This document shows positions 5,927 through 9,804 of a DNA stretch of 9,804 bases, in pieces. Both the position numbers and the translations under genes were made by a program. The notes under the pieces were generated by a model, which was given only the letters and a program-made list of their open reading frames with translations, was not told the DNA's origin and did not search any database. Source of the DNA: an uncultured Lachnospiraceae bacterium (GTDB taxonomy: Bacteria > Bacillota > Clostridia > Lachnospirales > Lachnospiraceae); assembly GCA_937885345.1 (NCBI GenBank), contig CAKZZH010000018.1:1-9804 (forward strand), written 5' to 3'. Numbering within the stretch: position 1 is the stretch's first letter; the number at the start of each line of letters is the position of its first letter.

Positions 5927-7194
5927 CGTAGGGGAATTCCGGGCGGGTATTCATATACATACTCGCTGTCATCCGTCATATAATCGGGAATCACAATCTC
6001 CTTTTCTCCGATATATGCGCTCCTGGAGAAATCAATCTCTTCCGTTTTCTCCCGGATATCTAAGGGATCAACCTTGTGGACGTCTAAAGAGTCTATTTTC
6101 CGGGCCGCTTTAATAAGCCTATCAAAACCCTCCTGCGTATCAAGCGGACTCGTCATGAAAAGCACATAATTACCCAGCTGCATCTCCGCCGTAATGCCCA
6201 TTGCCATGAATTCATCATAGAGCTTTTCATATTTTACGGGCGATGCAAGGAGGATCTTACCGGGATCGTCATAGGTCAGAAGCTTAAGATTCTTAAGGCC
6301 TGAAAGTTCCTCACGGACCTTCCGGATCCTGTTATAAAATTCTCTGAACTCATTTGCTGCCCCGTCCACATGATCAACGCATCTTTCGATGCCAGACATA
6401 AGAATGTAGGACGGCGAAGTGCTCACATACACATCAAAGAAATGCTTTACCGCCGAGGCGTTCACGCGCTCACCCTTATAGCAGATAACAGCCGTCTGCG
6501 TATAAGACGGCAGCGTCTTATGAAGGCTCATAACCGCTATGTCCGCGCCGGCTTCGATCGCACCTTGCATGCCGGCGCTTTCAAGGCGCCTTGCGGCCCC
6601 GGGCGTATCGCCCACATGCAGGCCGATATGCGCCCCATGTGCGCTATCAACAATAAGAACGGCGCCCCGTCTGTGACAAACCTCTGCGATCGCTTTAACA
6701 TCGGATATCACGCCCTCATAGGTCGGCGATACGATGAAAACCGCTTTGATCAGTGGATTGCGGCTAAGCGCCTTGTCCACATCATCGGGGTTTATTTTAT
6801 CGCAGATACCGTATGCATCAATTGCAGGATACAGAAAAGTCACATGAAGCCCTCTTAGGGAAGCCGCATTAAACGCACTGATATGGGAATTTCTCGCCAT
6901 CAGCATATGCCCGCCCACCGGCAGGGCCGATGAGATCGCTATCAGATTACCGCTCGTTGATCCGTTTACAAGCGCCAGCGCACCGTCCGCATCGTACATC
7001 CTTGCAAGTCTGTCATTAAGATGCTTCAGCACCCCCTGCGGATCGTGAGCGTTGTCAAAACCCGGGATCTCGGTCACATCAAGCTCATAAGGATTAACCG
7101 CCTCTCCGAAATTCCTCTTATGCCCCGGCATATGAAAAGGATATGATTCCTCATTATTGAGTTGCTTTAATCGGTCGTATAATTTGTCTGACAT
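5884..7194 (-). CDS. yaaO: Orn/Lys/Arg decarboxylase family PLP enzyme (YaaO type)
   Basis: A 436-residue fold-type I, pyridoxal-phosphate enzyme of the ornithine/lysine/arginine decarboxylase family. Motifs: PFHMPGHKRN (19-28), LVNGSTSGN (75-83), SPTYEG (156-161), VDSAHGAH (182-189) with the cofactor-binding Asp183, and SLHKTLPSYTQ (223-233) with the probable Schiff-base Lys226. YEYPPGIPL (414-422) is typical of the C-terminal end. The amino acid substrate cannot be read from sequence. I chose the ATG at 7194, 28 bases after the patatin stop; its ribosome site is weak. A TTG at 7239 in the same frame lies inside the preceding gene. The protein is shorter than I expect for YaaO (about 480 residues): it stops soon after YPPGIPL, within a duplicated IPGE. 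Position upstream of a nucleotide kinase, yaaR and holB agrees with Bacillus yaaO. Confidence 0.87.
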   Translation of the reverse strand: MSDKLYDRLKQLNNEESYPFHMPGHKRNFGEAVNPYELDVTEIPGFDNAHDPQGVLKHLNDRLARMYDADGALALVNGSTSGNLIAISSALPVGGHMLMARNSHISAFNAASLRGLHVTFLYPAIDAYGICDKINPDDVDKALSRNPLIKAVFIVSPTYEGVISDVKAIAEVCHRRGAVLIVDSAHGAHIGLHVGDTPGAARRLESAGMQGAIEAGADIAVMSLHKTLPSYTQTAVICYKGERVNASAVKHFFDVYVSTSPSYILMSGIERCVDHVDGAANEFREFYNRIRKVREELSGLKNLKLLTYDDPGKILLASPVKYEKLYDEFMAMGITAEMQLGNYVLFMTSPLDTQEGFDRLIKAARKIDSLDVHKVDPLDIREKTEEIDFSRSAYIGEKEIVIPDYMTDDSEYVYEYPPGIPLRIPGEQRVQEIPGE

Positions 7195-7222
7195 TTGATT
7201 CTTGCCTGTCTGAAGCACCGCA

Positions 7223-8104
7223 TTATTCGTATTTCGCAAAAAGGTCGTTAATGCGCTTCATATCACTGTCTATCATGCTTTGTGTGTCAATGCGCTTATA
7301 ATCATGCTCCGCGCTCATATCGCGCTGCTCCCTTATTTCCTGTCTCTTAAGGTCTTCGCCAAGATACCTGAAAGTCCTCATAGCATCGAGGTATCCAAGC
7401 TCAATCCTCTTTGCTGCAACCTCGCTGCTGTAATCAAGCGAGCCGCTCAGAAGGCCTCCCAGACTTTTCTCCGGCTTGATCAACACAAATTCCGCTCCCG
7501 GAAAACTTCCTTCTTCTATCACGCAGTCCGTAAAGAGCCCAACCACTATAAAATGCCTGATTCCTTCTATATACAGCGGTCTTATCGGTGTATTATCCGT
7601 CACGCCGCCATCCTTGTAAATATGTCCGTCAATCTCCACCGGCTCATATATTATCGGCATTGCCGAGCTTGCAAGAAGAAGTTTTCTGATCCTCTCGGGG
7701 CTGCCGGCATTCAGCATAAAATATTTTACCGCAGGCACTGAACTGTCATACTGCGAAAGCGTAACATAGGTCGTTCGCGGATCCGCGGAAATCCTGTTAA
7801 GATCAAGTTCCTTATCGATGATTCTGAGGAGACCTTCTCTTGAGACGAGCCCCTCCTTGCCATCGATCATGTCCATGTCAGCTTCTATAAATTGTTCGGG
7901 ACTTATACTGCGCCATATTTTATCGGCACGCGCGGTATCGTCCATCAGGAAAAGTGCGCTGTTAAGTGCACCGACACTGCTTCCTGAAAGCATCTTGATA
8001 TCATTATAGATCCCAAGCTCGTCAAGTGCCTTCAAAACGCCTATCTGATATGCGCCCTTGCCTCCGCCGCCGCTAAGCACGAGCCCCCACTCTTTTTTCT
8101 CCAT
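7223..8104 (-). CDS. Patatin-like phospholipase family protein
   Basis: A 293-residue serine hydrolase of the patatin/RssA type with the full set of catalytic elements near the N-terminus: the oxyanion loop GGGGKGAYQIG (12-22), the nucleophile elbow GSSVG (41-45, Ser43), and the second dyad residue in DGG (165-167, Asp165) followed by VTDNTPIRPL. Family members hydrolyse acyl esters of phospholipids or other lipids; the actual substrate is unknown. There is no signal peptide or membrane segment, so it is probably cytoplasmic and intact. The C-terminal 60 residues are charged and helical (RQEIREQRDMSAEHDYKR). The ATG at 8104 has AGGAG (8115-8111) six bases upstream. It follows the oxidoreductase gene by 69 bases with no obvious terminator or promoter, so the two are probably cotranscribed. 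Confidence 0.92.
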   Translation of the reverse strand: MEKKEWGLVLSGGGGKGAYQIGVLKALDELGIYNDIKMLSGSSVGALNSALFLMDDTARADKIWRSISPEQFIEADMDMIDGKEGLVSREGLLRIIDKELDLNRISADPRTTYVTLSQYDSSVPAVKYFMLNAGSPERIRKLLLASSAMPIIYEPVEIDGHIYKDGGVTDNTPIRPLYIEGIRHFIVVGLFTDCVIEEGSFPGAEFVLIKPEKSLGGLLSGSLDYSSEVAAKRIELGYLDAMRTFRYLGEDLKRQEIREQRDMSAEHDYKRIDTQSMIDSDMKRINDLFAKYE

Positions 8105-8173
8105 TTATTTCTCCTATCGCTGCTTGCCTGCGCTCAGAGCGATGAATGATCGCACCGAACTTTGGCGCGGCGC

Positions 8174-9589
8174 TTATCTGTCCGCGCGCTCCTCGTCCAT
8201 AAGGTGCCTTCCCATAAGGACGCCCATAACAGAAGCCATCATAAGACCTCTCGTCCAGCCCGAAGAATCGCCAAGGCAGTGCAGGCCATGAACATTGGTT
8301 TCAAGTTTCTCGTTCATTTTAATCTTGTTGGAATAGAATTTGAGCTCGGGCGAATACAGAAGCGTCTCGCTTCCGGCAAAGCCCGGAACGACCTCATCCA
8401 CCGCCTGTATAAAATTAATAATATTCGTCATCGCTCTGTAGGGCATTGCCGCGGTAATATCGCCCGCAACCGCATCTACAAGGGAAGGACGGACATTGGC
8501 ATGCGCAAGCTCCTTGGGCCAGGTTCTTTTACCGTCAAGTATATCGCCGTAGCGCTGCACCATAATATGTCCGCTTCCGAGCATATTGGTAAGCTCTCCG
8601 ACCTTCTTCGCATATTCAATCGGCTGATTAAAGGGCTCGGTAAAATTATGTGACACGAGTATCGCAAGATTGGTATTATCGGATTTAAGCTCTTTATATG
8701 AATGGCCGTTAACGACCGCAAGATTGTCATCATAATTCTCCTGGCTTACGAAACCGCCGGGATTCTGGCAGAAAGTCCTTACTTTATTCTTCCAAGGTCT
8801 GGGATATCCGACAAGCTTGGACTCGTAAAGTACCTTGTTAACATCCTCCATAATCTCGTTACGAACCTCGACTCTTACGCCGATATCTACTGTTCCGGGC
8901 TTATGCGCGATATCATATCTGGCGCATATTTTCTCGAGCCATTCGGCACCTCTTCTTCCGGTCGCTATTATCGTGTGATCGGCATAAACCTCCTGCTCAT
9001 CGCCTCCTCCGAGCGTTTTACGGATTCTGACACCGTTACACTTGGAATTATCGAGAATGAGGTCATCGCACTCATAACCGAAAATAAGCTCCACTCCATG
9101 CTCCTGCAAATACTTCTCGATAGCAAGATAAAGCTCCTGAGCCTTCTCGGTTCCAAGATGTCTTATGGGACAATCAACAAGCTTAAGACCCGCTTTGATG
9201 GCCCTGCGCCTGATCTCTTTTACTTTTTCTTCCTGACCGATACCCTCAACATGAGTGTCCGCGCCAAATTCAAGATAAATGGAATCCGCATATTTTATGG
9301 TGTCCTGCACCAGATCGGCGCCGACAAGGTCCGGCAGGTCGCCGCCAACCTCATAACTCAGCGACAGTTTACCATCGGAAAATGCACCCGCTCCGGAAAA
9401 CCCGGTCGTTATATTACAAGGGTTACAATTAACGCATTTCTGCGTCGTAACCTTGGGACAATGTCTCTTCTCGATGGCACTGCCCTTCTCAATCATACAA
9501 ATCTTCTTATCCGTCCCCTGCCTGATCATCTCAAGCGCAGTAAAAATACCTGCCGGTCCCGCTCCGACAATCACTATGTCATACCTCAT
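8174..9589 (-). CDS. FAD-dependent oxidoreductase (COG2509-like)
   Basis: A 471-residue flavoprotein. The N-terminal Rossmann segment YDIVIVGAGPAGIFTALEM (3-21) carries GxGxxG and is followed by the acidic IEK (33-35) that would bind the adenosine ribose. A second FAD motif is IIATGRRGAEWL (about 207-218), and the C-terminal HCLGDSSGWTRGLMMAS is the usual GD box. Between residues 44 and 73 is a cysteine cluster (Cys44, 52, 55, 58) leading into TTGFSGAGAFSDGKLSL, a feature I associate with the uncharacterised FAD-dependent dehydrogenases of COG2509. No substrate is known to me. The start is certain: a perfect AAGGAGGT (9602-9595) lies five bases before the ATG. It is probably the first gene of the long minus-strand run after the tRNA-Phe terminator. 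Confidence 0.9.
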   Translation of the reverse strand: MRYDIVIVGAGPAGIFTALEMIRQGTDKKICMIEKGSAIEKRHCPKVTTQKCVNCNPCNITTGFSGAGAFSDGKLSLSYEVGGDLPDLVGADLVQDTIKYADSIYLEFGADTHVEGIGQEEKVKEIRRRAIKAGLKLVDCPIRHLGTEKAQELYLAIEKYLQEHGVELIFGYECDDLILDNSKCNGVRIRKTLGGGDEQEVYADHTIIATGRRGAEWLEKICARYDIAHKPGTVDIGVRVEVRNEIMEDVNKVLYESKLVGYPRPWKNKVRTFCQNPGGFVSQENYDDNLAVVNGHSYKELKSDNTNLAILVSHNFTEPFNQPIEYAKKVGELTNMLGSGHIMVQRYGDILDGKRTWPKELAHANVRPSLVDAVAGDITAAMPYRAMTNIINFIQAVDEVVPGFAGSETLLYSPELKFYSNKIKMNEKLETNVHGLHCLGDSSGWTRGLMMASVMGVLMGRHLMDEERADR

Positions 9590-9602
9590 AAATTACCTCC
9601 TT

Positions 9603-9632
9603 GCAGCGGATTATATATGTCCGTAAAGCTGC
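9603..9632 (-). other. Hairpin in the leader directly before the ribosome site
   Basis: GCAG (9603-9606) pairs with CTGC (9629-9632) and CGGA (9607-9610) pairs with TCCG (9620-9623), with TAAAG unpaired on one side. In the minus-strand transcript the stem ends at the base before AAGGAGG. A TATAAT (9615-9610) partly overlaps its loop; used as a promoter it would start transcription almost at the ribosome site. Confidence 0.35.
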
Positions 9633-9681
9633 ATATAAAACAGAAAAAATCGCACACTCGCCGACTAAACCCGTACCCTTT

Positions 9682-9710
9682 ATTCTAGCATATTTTACGC
9701 AAAAAATAAA
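9682..9710 (-). promoter_or_regulatory. Candidate promoter of the FAD oxidoreductase gene
   Basis: On the minus strand TAGAAT (9687-9682) preceded by TGC forms an extended -10. At 17 bases upstream is TTTATT (9710-9705), a poor -35 that overlaps the foot of the tRNA terminator stem. Transcription would start near 9675 and give a leader of about 85 bases. The alternative TATAAT at 9615-9610 lies much closer to the gene and has no good -35. Confidence 0.45.
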
Positions 9711-9734
9711 GCATTCGCGAAGTGCGAATGCTTT
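9701..9734 (-). terminator. Rho-independent terminator after tRNA-Phe
   Basis: On the minus strand the arms 9734-9724 and 9718-9708 form a perfect 11-base-pair stem (AAAGCATTCGC and its complement) with a five-base loop. It is followed by A and six T (9706-9701). It begins five bases after the tRNA 3' end and insulates the oxidoreductase gene from the tRNA transcript. Confidence 0.92.
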
Positions 9735-9738
9735 AACG

Positions 9739-9804
<66 letters not shown>

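Noticed and set aside
7195..7239. TTG start at 7239 for the decarboxylase
   Set aside because: It is inside the patatin gene with no ribosome site, and the family N-terminus fits the ATG at 7194.
8139..8153. Perfect 5-bp inverted repeat (GCGAT...ATCGC) between the oxidoreductase and patatin genes, considered as a terminator
   Set aside because: The stem is short and no T-run follows on either strand, so termination is unlikely.
8702..9688. Long open frame (328 codons) on the plus strand, antisense to the oxidoreductase gene
   Set aside because: It mirrors a well-supported flavoprotein gene, has no recognisable domain and no good ribosome site. Its length follows from the codon use of the real gene.

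Overview
The window looks like a chromosomal housekeeping segment from a low-to-mid GC anaerobic Firmicute, most likely class Clostridia and Lachnospiraceae-like. I infer this from the strong AAGGAGG-type ribosome sites, the TTGNNN/TGNTATAAT promoters, a RicT (YaaT) protein and a gene order close to the Bacillus subtilis yaaO-tmk-yaaQ-yaaR-holB-yaaT-yabA-yabB-yazA-yabC region. No species can be named from the sequence alone, and I see no phage, transposon, CRISPR or defence genes.

Layout from left to right. At 1-163 there is a small divergent promoter region: a good promoter drives a plus-strand MraY-like phospho-sugar transferase gene (164-1147), and a second, weaker extended -10 points left out of the window over a GC-rich hairpin. 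The rest is on the minus strand. Read in the direction of transcription (right to left), it has the 3' part of a tRNA-Phe(GAA) with a strong intrinsic terminator, then nine closely packed genes: an FAD-dependent oxidoreductase, a patatin-like hydrolase, a YaaO-type PLP-dependent decarboxylase, a guanylate-kinase-like P-loop kinase, YaaR (DUF327), the DNA polymerase III delta-prime subunit HolB, RicT, a TrmN6-type tRNA methyltransferase, and the 16S rRNA methyltransferase RsmI. RsmI converges on the MraY-like gene with only 23 bases between them and no obvious terminator.

The genes from yaaR to rsmI are separated by 3-5 bases or overlap by 8-14 bases, so they are probably one translationally coupled operon for replication (HolB), RNA turnover and development (RicT), and translation (TrmN6, RsmI). 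An extended -10 promoter just upstream of yaaR may let that part be transcribed separately from the metabolic genes ahead of it.

No dramatic new system is visible. The most interesting points are: the MraY-like enzyme carries His-Asp-Gln where MraY has its His-His-His motif; a guanylate-kinase-like enzyme sits where Bacillus has thymidylate kinase; and a 27-base tandem duplication at the end of the decarboxylase gene creates its stop codon, leaving a single TAG between that gene and the same-frame kinase.
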